Below are positions 33,590-42,240 of a stretch of 64,000 nucleotides of DNA, piece by piece. How positions within the stretch are numbered: position 1 is the stretch's first letter; the number at the start of each line of letters is the position of its first letter. The notes beneath the pieces are model-generated. The model saw only the letters and a list, made by a program, of their open reading frames with translations, was not told the origin of the DNA and searched no databases. Made by a program: the position numbers and the translations under genes. This DNA comes from Clostridia bacterium (GTDB taxonomy: Bacteria; Bacillota; Clostridia; Lachnospirales; Anaerotignaceae): positions 36,420-100,419 of the forward strand of contig RZZU01000006.1 of the NCBI GenBank assembly GCA_009929735.1, written 5' to 3'.

Positions 33590-34924
33590 TTATTTTAAAT
33601 AGGTGTGCATATATTCTTCTCTGATTTCCTGTGGAACTAAGCTGCCGCCTGTTGCCCAAGGAACATGGATTGCATTAGGCATTTTATGTAACAGCCCCAT
33701 TTTTTCAATATAAGCTCTTGCAGACTGCTCTTTCATAAGTTGAATAGGGCCCCAGAAGGATGCGCAAGCGGAAGGCTCCAGGAAAATACCCTCTGAATTT
33801 ACAATATCCCGCATTAAATCATAAATATGATAATCCTCCAAAGTGAAGATGCCAGATAACAAATGGGTCATAACCCCGCCAACAAAGCCGGAGGCACGCC
33901 CTACGGCAAGACCGTCTGCGTGCGTCTGTCCGCTTAACCCAAAGTCCTGTACACACACTTTATTTTGCAAGCCGGAGGCCATACCTACCAGCATACAGGG
34001 AGCCTGCGTAGGTTCCACAAAAAATACATGAACGTTATCGCCGAAAAGCTGTTTTAAACCGAAAGCTACACCACCAGGTGCACCGCCAACGCCGCAAGGG
34101 ATATATACAAAAAGAGGATGCTCCGCATCTATGACAATGCCTTGTTCTTCAAACTGCTTTTTGATTCGTTTTGCCGCAACGGCATAGCCTAAAAACAGTG
34201 TGCTGGAATTTTCATCATCTACGAAATAGCTTGTTGGGTCAGCATCCGAGTTTTTGCGTCCCACTTCAACTGCCTTGCTGTAATCATCATTGTATTCAAT
34301 GACGTCAGCACCACGTTTGCGAAGCAAATCCTTTTTCCATTGCTTTGCATCGGCAGACATATGAACAATGACATGGAACCCAAGCGCAGCACTCATGATG
34401 CCGATGCTCATACCAAGGTTTCCGGTAGAACCAACCTGAATTTTAAACTGGCTGAAGAAATTTTTAAATTCTTCCGATGCGAATACGCTGTAATCATCGG
34501 TTTCCTTCACCATTCCGTGTGCCAATGCCAAATCTTCCGCATGCTTCAATACTTCATAAATACCGCCTCTTGCCTTAATAGAGCCGGAAATAGCAAGATG
34601 GCTGTCTTGCTTTAGGAAAAGCCTTCCGGGTATTGTGGTAGCATATTCTGCTTCCAGTTGCTGTTTCATTTTTTCGATTTCTGCTAGCGGAGATTCGATT
34701 AAGCCATTTTCGTTTTTTGTTTCCGGAAATATTTTTAAAATAAAGGGTGCAAAACGAGCCAGACGTTCTTCTGCATCATCAATATCTTTCATGGTAAGTT
34801 CAATTTTAGACAGAGCATTTTGCGCATTTTCCAAATCCGCATTGATCCATACCACTTCTTTGCCATTGCTGACCTCTTTTAGAAGGTCTTTGCAATGCAT
34901 TTGGTTCCAAAGCTCTTGATTCAT
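33590..34924 (-). CDS. dsdA: D-serine ammonia-lyase (D-serine dehydratase)
   Basis: This 444-residue fold-type II PLP enzyme converts D-serine to pyruvate and ammonia. The PLP Lys is in SGSIKARGG (near 115-123), the glycine-rich phosphate loop is VGSTGNLG (near 165), and PCGVGGAPGG (near 277) and HADGLAVGRASG are family-specific. It detoxifies or uses D-serine in the cytoplasm. The ATG at 34924 is chosen since GGGGGG is eight bases upstream; the ATG two codons earlier is only two bases from it. It is monocistronic, facing lysA. Confidence 0.92.
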   Translation of the reverse strand: MNQELWNQMHCKDLLKEVSNGKEVVWINADLENAQNALSKIELTMKDIDDAEERLARFAPFILKIFPETKNENGLIESPLAEIEKMKQQLEAEYATTIPGRLFLKQDSHLAISGSIKARGGIYEVLKHAEDLALAHGMVKETDDYSVFASEEFKNFFSQFKIQVGSTGNLGMSIGIMSAALGFHVIVHMSADAKQWKKDLLRKRGADVIEYNDDYSKAVEVGRKNSDADPTSYFVDDENSSTLFLGYAVAAKRIKKQFEEQGIVIDAEHPLFVYIPCGVGGAPGGVAFGLKQLFGDNVHVFFVEPTQAPCMLVGMASGLQNKVCVQDFGLSGQTHADGLAVGRASGFVGGVMTHLLSGIFTLEDYHIYDLMRDIVNSEGIFLEPSACASFWGPIQLMKEQSARAYIEKMGLLHKMPNAIHVPWATGGSLVPQEIREEYMHTYLK

Positions 34925-34984
34925 ACACATTTCCCCCCATTGTATTGGTTTTTTTATACATAAAAAATTGATATTTCTTTTGTA

Positions 34985-35013
34985 ATCGTATCATATTGCA
35001 TGAAATTCTGCAA
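34985..35013 (-). promoter_or_regulatory. candidate promoter of dsdA
   Basis: On the minus strand TTGCAG (35013-35008) and TACGAT (34990-34985) are 17 bp apart, about 60 bp before the start codon. Confidence 0.4.
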
Positions 35014-35056
35014 GATAAACTAGATGTAGTCACATTACATTTTCCTCCACTACATA

Positions 35057-35086
35057 TTGCCATATTGTTTCTATATATAGTATACT
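35057..35086 (+). promoter_or_regulatory. candidate promoter of the formate/nitrite transporter-like gene
   Basis: TTGCCA (35057-35062) and TATACT (35081-35086) are 18 bp apart, about 30 bp before the start at 35119. Confidence 0.45.
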
Positions 35087-35118
35087 AAACTATACTGTTT
35101 TTAAGGAGGAAAGAGGAA

Positions 35119-35742
35119 ATGGAGAGAGTAAGGCAGTTCATTTCTGCAAGCATTGCGGGAATGCTGATTGGCATTGGTGGCACTGTCTTTTTATCACAGC
35201 AAAACCTTGTTGTGGGCAGTTTTTTGTTTGCCATTGGTCTGTTTTCCATTATTGCTTTTGAGCTTCAGCTTTTTACTGGAAAAATCGGTTATCTCATTTT
35301 TCGGAAACCGATTTATTACATAGAATTAACGATCACTTGGTTTGGAAATTTGACTGGCACTTATTTATCGGCTTGGATGGTGCAGCACACAAGAATTTAT
35401 GACGGTATTTCTGAAAGGGTGGCGAAAATTGCGGCTGTAAAGCTGGGAGATCACTTTTTGAGTGTTTTTATACTGGCAATTTTATGCGGTTTATTGATGT
35501 TTATCGCTGTAGATGCCTATCGAACGATGCAAGGCTCGTTGCTGAAAGCCATTGCAATTTTTGTTCCTGTCATGGTATTTATTTTGAGCGGTTTTGAGCA
35601 CGTGATAGCGAATATGTTTTATTTCAGTCTGGCAAAGGTATGGGATGGACATTGCCTCTTCACGATTGTGGTAACAACGTTAGGCAACAGCGTGGGCGGC
35701 TTACTGATTCCTGTATATTTAAAGCTGTTCCGCTTAAGATAA
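35119..35742 (+). CDS. short formate/nitrite transporter (FNT)-family membrane protein
   Basis: This 207-residue protein has about six membrane segments. It contains FNT-like motifs: ELQLFTGKIG (near 50), TWFGNLTGTYLS (near 75), CGLLMFIAVD and FILSGFEHVIANMFYF (near 150-168) and TTLGNSVGGLL (near 188). FNT channels move formate, nitrite or hydrosulfide across the membrane as pentamers. Usual members have 250-280 residues; this one is short at the N-terminus and loops. The ATG follows AAGGAGG. The substrate cannot be assigned. Confidence 0.85.
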   Translation: MERVRQFISASIAGMLIGIGGTVFLSQQNLVVGSFLFAIGLFSIIAFELQLFTGKIGYLIFRKPIYYIELTITWFGNLTGTYLSAWMVQHTRIYDGISERVAKIAAVKLGDHFLSVFILAILCGLLMFIAVDAYRTMQGSLLKAIAIFVPVMVFILSGFEHVIANMFYFSLAKVWDGHCLFTIVVTTLGNSVGGLLIPVYLKLFRLR

Positions 35743-35829
35743 TGGAAACGAAGGCTCTTTCCACGATGATACAAAGGAAGGACTTTTTGTGATTGAGAGA
35801 AAGAAAAGCATTTGAAAAAAGGAGTTTTT

Positions 35830-36876
35830 ATGGATGATTATCAAAAAATTGTGAGCAAGGTAATACAGTGGTATCGTGCAAATGCCAGAGATTTACCTTG
35901 GCGTAGATCAAAAAATCCTTATTACATTTGGCTGTCAGAAATTATGCTGCAGCAAACCCGTGTTGAGGCGGTAAAGCCGTATTTTGAACGGTTTATTCAA
36001 GCCTGTCCCAATATAGAAGCCTTGGCTTGTGCCGATGAAGAAACCCTTTTGAAATTATGGGAGGGGCTTGGATATTACAGTCGGGTAAGAAATCTGCAAA
36101 AAGCGGCAACCACCGTCGTGCAGGAGTATGGCGGAAATCTGCCGCCTGATTACCATGCTTTGCGAAAATTAAAGGGAATTGGTCCTTACACTGCCGGTGC
36201 CGTTGCGTCTATCGCTTTTTCCTTGCCCTATGCGGCGGTGGATGGCAATGTTTTGCGGGTAATGTCCCGCTTGACGGCGGATTCCAGAGATATTACATTG
36301 GCTTCAACGAAAACGGCATGGGAGGAAGACCTCGTTTTGATGATGCCAAAGGGTGAGGAGGGAACCTTTACGCAGGCCTTCATGGAGCTTGGAGCAACGG
36401 TTTGTCTGCCCAATGGTATGCCAAAATGTCAGGTTTGCCCCATTAGGGAAGAATGTCAGGCTTACAGAAAGGATGCCGTTTTGCAATATCCCATAAAAAG
36501 TCCGAAAAAACAGCGCACCAAAGAGTATTTATCGGTATTTTTTTTGGCAGAGGGTAAAAAAATCGCTTTGTGCAAACGAGGGGAGAAAGGTCTGCTCGGC
36601 GGACTTTGGGAGCTGCCCAATTGCACGCAGGAGCAGGCTTTGCCTGCGGCTTTGAGAGATTGGGGCATTGTATGCGGAGAAATAAGGGATATGAAAACAC
36701 AAAAGCATATTTTTACCCATATTGAATGGCATATAAATTGCTATTTTGTTCATGTGAAGCAAAATGAAAACAAGGGATTTCTTTGGTTGGACAAGGAAAC
36801 CGTGGAGAAAGAATTTGCATTGCCCTCGGCATTTAAAAAAACTTGGCTGGAGGGCTGTAATATTTTGGAGGAGTAA
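35830..36876 (+). CDS. mutY: A/G-specific adenine DNA glycosylase
   Basis: This 348-residue repair enzyme removes adenine mispaired with 8-oxoguanine. The catalytic Glu is in SEIMLQQTRV (near 37). The helix-hairpin-helix LKGIGPYTAGAVASIAF (near 112-128) ends in the catalytic Asp of YAAVDGNVLRV. The iron-sulfur ligands C-x6-C-x2-C-x5-C lie near 190-207 (CLPNGMPKCQVCPIREEC). The C-terminal domain is NUDIX-like and recognises 8-oxoguanine. The ATG at 35830 follows AAAAAAGGAG. A NUDIX hydrolase gene follows two bases later, so the two are cotranscribed. Confidence 0.93.
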   Translation: MDDYQKIVSKVIQWYRANARDLPWRRSKNPYYIWLSEIMLQQTRVEAVKPYFERFIQACPNIEALACADEETLLKLWEGLGYYSRVRNLQKAATTVVQEYGGNLPPDYHALRKLKGIGPYTAGAVASIAFSLPYAAVDGNVLRVMSRLTADSRDITLASTKTAWEEDLVLMMPKGEEGTFTQAFMELGATVCLPNGMPKCQVCPIREECQAYRKDAVLQYPIKSPKKQRTKEYLSVFFLAEGKKIALCKRGEKGLLGGLWELPNCTQEQALPAALRDWGIVCGEIRDMKTQKHIFTHIEWHINCYFVHVKQNENKGFLWLDKETVEKEFALPSAFKKTWLEGCNILEE

Positions 36877-36877
36877 T

Positions 36878-37435
36878 ATGGATATTTTACAATCAATTCA
36901 GGCATATCAGCCGTATAATATGGAAGAGCGAAAAGAAAAACTGGTTATTTTAGATTTATTGGAAAAAAGCGGGGAGGGAATTTTATTTCGTTCCTCTCAT
37001 TTTGTCCATGCCACGGCTTCGGCAATGGTTTTCAATGAAAAAAAGGATAAAATTTTAATGATAAAGCACAATATTTTTGATACATGGGCGTGTGTGGGCG
37101 GTCATGCAGATGGAGAGGCAGATCTTTTATGTGTTGCAAAAAAAGAATTGCAGGAAGAAACTGGCGTTGTTGATGCAATACCCATTTCTGAAGAAATACT
37201 TTCATTAGATATTCTTTTGGTTGCAGGGCATTATAAAAGAGGAGAGTATGTGCCAAATCATCTTCATATAAATGCTACATTTGCTTTTATCGCAAAGGAA
37301 ACTGTGAAACTGAGGATTAAGGAAGATGAAAATTCCGACGTGGCTTGGATAGCGGTAAAAGAAATCAGTTCCTACTGTAAAGAAGATGATTTTGTAAAGG
37401 TATACAAAAAAATAATTGAAAAAATTATTTATTGA
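36878..37435 (+). CDS. NUDIX hydrolase
   Basis: This 185-residue hydrolase has a clear NUDIX box, GGHADGEADLLCVAKKELQEETG (residues about 71-93), whose glutamates bind magnesium. The N-terminal 45 residues (YQPYNMEERKEK) match members in which a leader helix precedes the NUDIX fold. The substrate is unknown; a damaged or excess nucleotide is likely given its place one base after mutY. The ATG at 36878 follows GGAGGAG. Confidence 0.88.
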   Translation: MDILQSIQAYQPYNMEERKEKLVILDLLEKSGEGILFRSSHFVHATASAMVFNEKKDKILMIKHNIFDTWACVGGHADGEADLLCVAKKELQEETGVVDAIPISEEILSLDILLVAGHYKRGEYVPNHLHINATFAFIAKETVKLRIKEDENSDVAWIAVKEISSYCKEDDFVKVYKKIIEKIIY

Positions 37436-37513
37436 TAATTATTATCTGTTGATTTTTTGTAATAAGTCTAGTAGAATAGTATGAGAAGATAATTTAACGA
37501 ACTTTTGAAAGTC

Positions 37514-37536
37514 ACTCGCCACTTTAGGCGGCGGGT
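37514..37536. repeat. isolated GC-rich hairpin before the GNAT gene
   Basis: ACTCGCC pairs with GGCGGGT (one G-T pair) around a 9-base loop, in otherwise AT-rich sequence. Such hairpins resemble ends of IS200/IS605 elements, but no transposase or second end is near, so this may be a relic or an RNA structure ahead of the gene at 37573. Confidence 0.25.
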
Positions 37537-37572
37537 ACTTCCCAAAAGGTTTGAAGAGGAATTGAGTGTGCA

Positions 37573-38679
37573 ATGATGACGAATGAAGACCTTGTACGAA
37601 TTGCAAAAGAAAATGACGCAGAAGCCTTTTATCGCCTTTGGAAACTTTGTTTTGAAGATAGTGACAATTTTTGTGATTGGCTTTTTCAAAACAGGTTTTT
37701 TCCTGAATATTCTGTTTGTCTGGAGAATAACAGGGAGATGAGAAGTGCTATGCAAGGGGTGCCATATACAATTCGGGTTCGTGGAAAGGACTTGGAAGGA
37801 GCCATGCTTTGCGGTGTTTCTACCCATCCTGACCATCGAAAAAAAGGGTATATGCGAAAAATATTTACCTTCGAAATGAATCTTTTGCGTCAAAAGGGCG
37901 TGTTGCTTGCAGTACATACCCCTGCTGAGCTGGAAAGCTATTTTGCCTATGGACATTATCCTGTGGCAGATGCCGCATATATTCAGGGGCAAAGCAAGGC
38001 GCAGCAAGGGGAGGGTTTCCTTTTCTTTGAAAAATCCCGTTGGGAGGAGCTGTACCCTTTGTATGAAATAAATATAGGGGAAAAATACAGCGGCGCAGTA
38101 AGACGTACGAAGGATGAGTTTATGCGCAAATGTGAGGATTATGCCTCGGATGGAGGCAAATGTATTGTTTTGCAGGATGCAAAGGTGCAAGGCTATGCTT
38201 TTCTTTACCTCTTGGAGGATGAAATAATCTGTCCTGAGGCTGTTGCAAACGAAGGACATTATGATGAATTAATTAAAAAAATATTTTCACTTGCAAATGG
38301 GCGAAAAATTTCTGTGAAGTTGTCACCAGATGCGGATATTACTTGCGAATATGGCGAAAAAACACTTCGTCAAAAGGGAGTTGCAGGGGTTTGTAATATT
38401 TCTGCAATTCTGCAAAAATTAGAAATCACTTGTCCATATAAAATTGAAATTTTTGATCCAATCGTAGCTGAGAATAATGGCATTTTTTGCTTTGACGGAA
38501 CAAAAGCTTCCGCTCAGCCTGCCATTAAAATGGAGGCGGGACATTTTCTGGGTGTTTTAATGGGATATGTATCGTTAGAAGATGTACGCCCATTGGTCAC
38601 AATCTATCATCAGGTTGGATTTGATGTGATAAATCATGCACTACCCAAATGTAAATGTTATATTATTGATGAATATTAG
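37573..38679 (+). CDS. GNAT-family acetyltransferase with Eis-like layout
   Basis: This 368-residue protein has an N-terminal GNAT domain, with the acetyl-CoA pyrophosphate loop in THPDHRKKGYMRKI (near residues 84-97). A second GNAT-like part and a C-terminal sterol-carrier-like segment (about 300-368) follow, as in Eis-type N-acetyltransferases. Substrates of the group include amines and aminoglycosides, and none can be assigned here. The start has two ATGs in a row (37573 and 37576) with GAGGAAT about 14 bases before. It is followed 16 nt later by the DUF2156 gene. Confidence 0.78.
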   Translation: MMTNEDLVRIAKENDAEAFYRLWKLCFEDSDNFCDWLFQNRFFPEYSVCLENNREMRSAMQGVPYTIRVRGKDLEGAMLCGVSTHPDHRKKGYMRKIFTFEMNLLRQKGVLLAVHTPAELESYFAYGHYPVADAAYIQGQSKAQQGEGFLFFEKSRWEELYPLYEINIGEKYSGAVRRTKDEFMRKCEDYASDGGKCIVLQDAKVQGYAFLYLLEDEIICPEAVANEGHYDELIKKIFSLANGRKISVKLSPDADITCEYGEKTLRQKGVAGVCNISAILQKLEITCPYKIEIFDPIVAENNGIFCFDGTKASAQPAIKMEAGHFLGVLMGYVSLEDVRPLVTIYHQVGFDVINHALPKCKCYIIDEY

Positions 38680-38695
38680 AATTGGAGGCAATTGT

Positions 38696-39730
38696 ATGCC
38701 AGGATGTATATGTAAAAACGAACTAGAAGAGAAAAATGAAATTGATAAAAATCAAACGGAAGATAAAAATGAAAGGAGAACAACGAATTCTTTTTTTCAG
38801 TTCCACCCGATTACGCTGGATAAAAAGCCGTTGATTGAAAGCTATACTAAGCCTTGGGGCGCGGAATGTTCAGACCTTTCCTTTGCAAATATGTTTATTT
38901 GGGGTACTGATGGGAAAATGGAATATGCAGAAAAGGATCATGTGCTTTATCTTAAGCTGAATTTCAAAGGCGTTCCTGTTTATTTTTGGGCGCCTATTCC
39001 GAAGGCTGGGGCAGAGGTAAATTACCGAAATGCAGTTTATGATGCAATCGACTATATGAAAAAGCTTGGTGTTGAACCAACCTTTCGTTCCGTTTCCACA
39101 CCGTTTTTCGAAATGATGCAAAAAGCCTGTCCAGAGCTTATTGTGCAACCAACCGATATTGCATGGGATTATGTGTATGAACGTGAAAAGCTGGAAACGT
39201 TGGCGGGGAAAAAACTGCATGGAAAAAGAAATCATGTCAATAAATTTCTTTCTCAATATCCTGATTTTGAATATAAGAAGCTGGAAGCCTCTATGATTCA
39301 AGACTGTATCGCTCTTTATGACCAATGGCAAGAGGAAAAGGATGAGATCAGCGCAGGCTTAAAGGAAGAAAGAAAATCTGTTCTTTTGGCTTTGAATCAT
39401 ATGAAAGAATTAGGTTTAGTAGGGGGTGCAATTTTTATTGAAGGCAAACTAGCTGCCTTTACACTGGGCGAACGGTTGCAGCCGCATTTGCAGTTGGTGC
39501 ACATTGAAAAGGCGGAAGCTTCCTATGAAGGCATATATCCAATGATTAATCAGCAGTATGTGAAAAATGAATGCATGGATGTGGAATTAATCAATCGTGA
39601 AGAGGATATGGGAATTGAGGGAATGCGCAAAGCGAAGCGTGCATACTATCCCGTTAAAATGATTGAAAAATATATGTTTAGCATCCGTGATCTTTCTCAA
39701 GAAAAGGGGATTTGGGGACAGGAGGGCTAA
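38696..39730 (+). CDS. DUF2156 (phosphatidylglycerol lysyltransferase C-terminal-like) protein
   Basis: From the ATG at 38696 (TTGGAGG upstream) this encodes 344 residues. After a polar, charged start (about 1-32, with a CxC near 4-6) comes the double-GNAT fold of DUF2156 (FHPITLDKKPLIESY through VELINREEDMGIEGMRKAKR). Members use aminoacyl-tRNA or acyl-CoA donors in some cases. There is no membrane segment, unlike MprF, so lipid lysylation is not implied. The stop codon lies within the left end of the second inverted-repeat element, which therefore forms the gene's 3' boundary. Confidence 0.8.
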   Translation: MPGCICKNELEEKNEIDKNQTEDKNERRTTNSFFQFHPITLDKKPLIESYTKPWGAECSDLSFANMFIWGTDGKMEYAEKDHVLYLKLNFKGVPVYFWAPIPKAGAEVNYRNAVYDAIDYMKKLGVEPTFRSVSTPFFEMMQKACPELIVQPTDIAWDYVYEREKLETLAGKKLHGKRNHVNKFLSQYPDFEYKKLEASMIQDCIALYDQWQEEKDEISAGLKEERKSVLLALNHMKELGLVGGAIFIEGKLAAFTLGERLQPHLQLVHIEKAEASYEGIYPMINQQYVKNECMDVELINREEDMGIEGMRKAKRAYYPVKMIEKYMFSIRDLSQEKGIWGQEG

Positions 39731-39906
39731 GGCAACACCACACAATGCACGGTTGATGGCTTGCTCGCCCATCTGTTTGCATCTTTTCCGTCAGCTTGCA
39801 CAAAGATGCTCGCCAATACATCCAGTATTCGCTGTGCTTTTTGTTTTGGGTGAAGAAAAAATTGACGGCACACATGGACACGCAGAATGATCTGGGATTG
39901 CCCTAA
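39728..39906. repeat. miniature inverted-repeat element, copy 2
   Basis: This 179-bp copy matches 895-1074 through most of its length. The longest nearly exact run begins at CCCATCTGTTTGCATC (39769). The ends CTAAGGCAAC and TTGCCCTAA are imperfect inverted repeats. The preceding gene's TAA stop is part of the left end, so insertion here may have supplied a new stop or replaced the original 3' end. No transposase is encoded. Confidence 0.6.
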
Positions 39907-39991
39907 AAATGAAACAGTGACAGTCAAGATAAGCTCGAATGTCCTATTCTTCTTTTTTATATCATAAGATAAAGGGAAGGAGGCGAGGACA

Positions 39992-40597
39992 ATGAGTTTG
40001 ATTGAGGCAATCAAGCAGCTGATTATTGAATTGGGCGCAGGAGGAATTTTTGTTGCTACCGCTTTAGAATATGGCTGCTTTCCTGTTTCCAGCGAAATTT
40101 TGCTGCCCTTTATTGGCTATGTAATAGCCGTGAATGGGTATAGTTTATTTTATACCATATTGATTGCAACGATTGGCGGCATGATCGGAACGACATCGTG
40201 CTATTTGGTGGGCAGACTTGGGGGAAAAATGTTTGAGAAGCTGGCAGAACGCTTTGAGGGCGTTGCACTTGGCGTTGGGAAGGCACAAGGAATTTTTGAG
40301 AAATACGGGAAGGAATCGGTTTTTTTTGCCAGACTTTTTCCCATTGCCCGTACCTATATTTCTTTCCCCGCAGGCTTGGCAAAAATGCCAGCGGTACCTT
40401 TTTTGGTTTATACCGCCTTTGGTGTTTTCCTATGGAATACGGCTTTAATCAGCGCAGGTTATTTTTTAGGCAGCCATTGGGATATTTGCAAAGCGTTTTT
40501 GAAAGCATATCAATGGCAGTTGTCAGGTGGAATTGCTTTTGTAGTCATTCTTTTTATTGTGGCGAGAAATCGTTCCAGAAAAAAACATGGTCTATAA
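39992..40597 (+). CDS. DedA-family membrane protein
   Basis: This 201-residue protein has four to five membrane segments and the DedA signature residues: the early acidic site in ATALEYGCFPVSSEILLPFIG (near 22-42), the glycine-rich GGMIGTTSCYLVGRLGG (near 61-77) and FFARLFPIARTYISFPAGLAKM (near 111-132, with the two conserved Arg). DedA proteins help recycle lipid carriers such as undecaprenyl phosphate and depend on proton motive force. The ATG follows AAGGAGGCG. It ends at a strong terminator. Confidence 0.92.
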   Translation: MSLIEAIKQLIIELGAGGIFVATALEYGCFPVSSEILLPFIGYVIAVNGYSLFYTILIATIGGMIGTTSCYLVGRLGGKMFEKLAERFEGVALGVGKAQGIFEKYGKESVFFARLFPIARTYISFPAGLAKMPAVPFLVYTAFGVFLWNTALISAGYFLGSHWDICKAFLKAYQWQLSGGIAFVVILFIVARNRSRKKHGL

Positions 40598-40607
40598 AAA
40601 AAGAGTA

Positions 40608-40649
40608 AAAAAAGGCACCGCAGAAATCCTTCTGTGGTGCCTTTTTTTT
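40608..40649. terminator. bidirectional terminator between dedA and the TPR gene
   Basis: AAGGCACCGCAGAA pairs with TTCTGTGGTGCCTT around a 4-base loop, with A-run and T-run flanks. It lies between two convergent genes; the last bases reach the TPR gene's stop. Confidence 0.9.
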
Positions 40650-42057
40650 ATTCAGCAAGCTGTTTTAAAGCATTCTCAGCATTTGCAAGCTGATTAGAAT
40701 TGGGATATTCCGTAATTACTTTTTGATAATAGGTTTTTGCCTGTTCTAAATCCTTATCATTTTCCGCAATTTTTGCTAAATAGAAATAAGCATCATCGAT
40801 GAAATTTTCATTGGAGGTATACTTTAAGGCATTCACCAAATTCACCTTTGCTTCTGGATATTTATTACTCAAAAAATCGCTCTTGCCCTTAGTATAAAGG
40901 CTGTCAGCGGCTTTGGGGTAGGCGGTTGTTTTCAAGGAATTATATTTCGCAATATCTTCTTCGCTGAAGCCGATGGTGTCAATGGCATCCAAAGAGGCAA
41001 CACATCCTTCTAAATCGCTATCTGTCATTTGCGAAACGGCTGTTTGCAACAATTCAAGGTTGGCTTGCTTTGTTTCCTCGCTGCGCAAACGTTTATTTTC
41101 TTCCTGCAAGGTTTCCAATTCTGTTCTCATTGCTAAAACTTCTTCGGGTGTCATCTGTGTTTCGCCTGAATAGTTCTCAACTTTCGTCTGAAGGTCTAAA
41201 ATTGTTTTGTCCTTCACCTCGTTGATGGCGGGCATAATTAAAACCAAAATCACAATTGCGGCAGAGCATAGGCCGATAAGAAAGGAAATAATATCTCTTT
41301 TTTCTATCATGCCGAGCTTCTTTTCTTTTCGCTTGTATCTTGGGATAGGCGGGGCACTGTCAGTTTTTTTCACAGAAACCGTTTTTTGTGAGGCATCTTC
41401 TTTATTTTCAGAAGTACGAGCTGTTTTTTTGCGGCTGCCACTGATGGAACCACTGTTTAGGTGGTCTGCATATTTTAAAGCCTTGAGATTCTTTTTATCT
41501 TTTTTCAAGACGATGTCAATAAAGTGCTGCGCTCGCTTAGTGTTGTTTTCTTCAATGCAACAGAGGGTTAGCAAATTATAGGCATCAATAAAATTCGGGT
41601 TGCTGTCAATGGCTTTTTTCAATTGGATAATAGCCATGTCGTCGCTGCCATGGTTTAGATACAGCAGAGCTTGGTTATACATCAAAACGGCATCGTTATA
41701 TTTTTCCATTTCTCTTCCATTTTTCTGCAAAAAGTCCATGTATCCTACGGCAGGGTTATTTTCTTTCATGATAGAGGTGCTGATAATCCAATGCTTTAAG
41801 GCATCTGCAATTCTGCCAGTTTCGCAATAAATCAGCCCCAAAAGGTTTCGTGCCTGCACATTGTTTTTATCAAAAAGAAGGCTTTGCTCCAGCTTTTCCG
41901 CCGCAGCAGAAAGATCAAATTCCTTTGACATTTCTAAAGCTTCATTATATAAAGAAACAGAAAGATTTCTGGTTCTAAGAAAAACAAAGGTATCAATGCC
42001 GCACTTTGGGCATAGATAGCCTTCGGAAAAATCAAATCCACAATTCGGGCATCTCAT
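40648..42057 (-). CDS. zinc-ribbon/TPR membrane protein
   Basis: From the ATG at 42057 this encodes 469 residues; an ATG two codons earlier is too close to AAAGGAG. The order is a zinc ribbon at 1-20 (CPNCGFDF...CPKCG), TPR repeats at about 30-200, then a basic Ser/Thr/Lys-rich linker. One membrane segment follows at about 246-266 (ISFLIGLCSAAIVILVLIM), a coiled coil (about 275-320), and more TPR repeats on the far side (about 345-469: YPEAKVNLVNALKY, YFYLAKIAENDKDLEQAKTYY). It is a likely scaffold linking cytoplasmic and outside partners. Upstream and in the same direction lie a 50-residue gene and folC. Confidence 0.75.
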   Translation of the reverse strand: MRCPNCGFDFSEGYLCPKCGIDTFVFLRTRNLSVSLYNEALEMSKEFDLSAAAEKLEQSLLFDKNNVQARNLLGLIYCETGRIADALKHWIISTSIMKENNPAVGYMDFLQKNGREMEKYNDAVLMYNQALLYLNHGSDDMAIIQLKKAIDSNPNFIDAYNLLTLCCIEENNTKRAQHFIDIVLKKDKKNLKALKYADHLNSGSISGSRKKTARTSENKEDASQKTVSVKKTDSAPPIPRYKRKEKKLGMIEKRDIISFLIGLCSAAIVILVLIMPAINEVKDKTILDLQTKVENYSGETQMTPEEVLAMRTELETLQEENKRLRSEETKQANLELLQTAVSQMTDSDLEGCVASLDAIDTIGFSEEDIAKYNSLKTTAYPKAADSLYTKGKSDFLSNKYPEAKVNLVNALKYTSNENFIDDAYFYLAKIAENDKDLEQAKTYYQKVITEYPNSNQLANAENALKQLAE

Positions 42058-42075
42058 TTTCATCGCTCCTTTGCT

Positions 42076-42228
42076 TTATTCCTGGGAGGCACCGATTTTT
42101 TTATCTTTTGCGATATGCTCGAGAATATCAACCAGGTCCTTTAATTGATTGGGCTGCAGTGCATCTTCAATCTGATCTAATTCAAGAATAGGCTGATATC
42201 TAGACAGTTCATCTTTGAAATTGAACAT
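42076..42228 (-). CDS. 50-residue conserved-looking small protein between folC and the TPR gene
   Basis: An ATG at 42228 with GGAGGTTAC upstream opens a 50-codon frame ending at 42076. The product is acidic and amphipathic (MFNFKDELSRYQPILELDQ at the start, LKDLVDILEHIAKDKK later), without cysteines or a membrane segment. It lies 12 nt after folC and 18 nt before the TPR gene, so all three form one minus-strand unit. I do not know a function; a helical protein-protein adaptor is the most that can be said. Confidence 0.65.
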   Translation of the reverse strand: MFNFKDELSRYQPILELDQIEDALQPNQLKDLVDILEHIAKDKKIGASQE

Positions 42229-42240
42229 AATGTAACCTCC

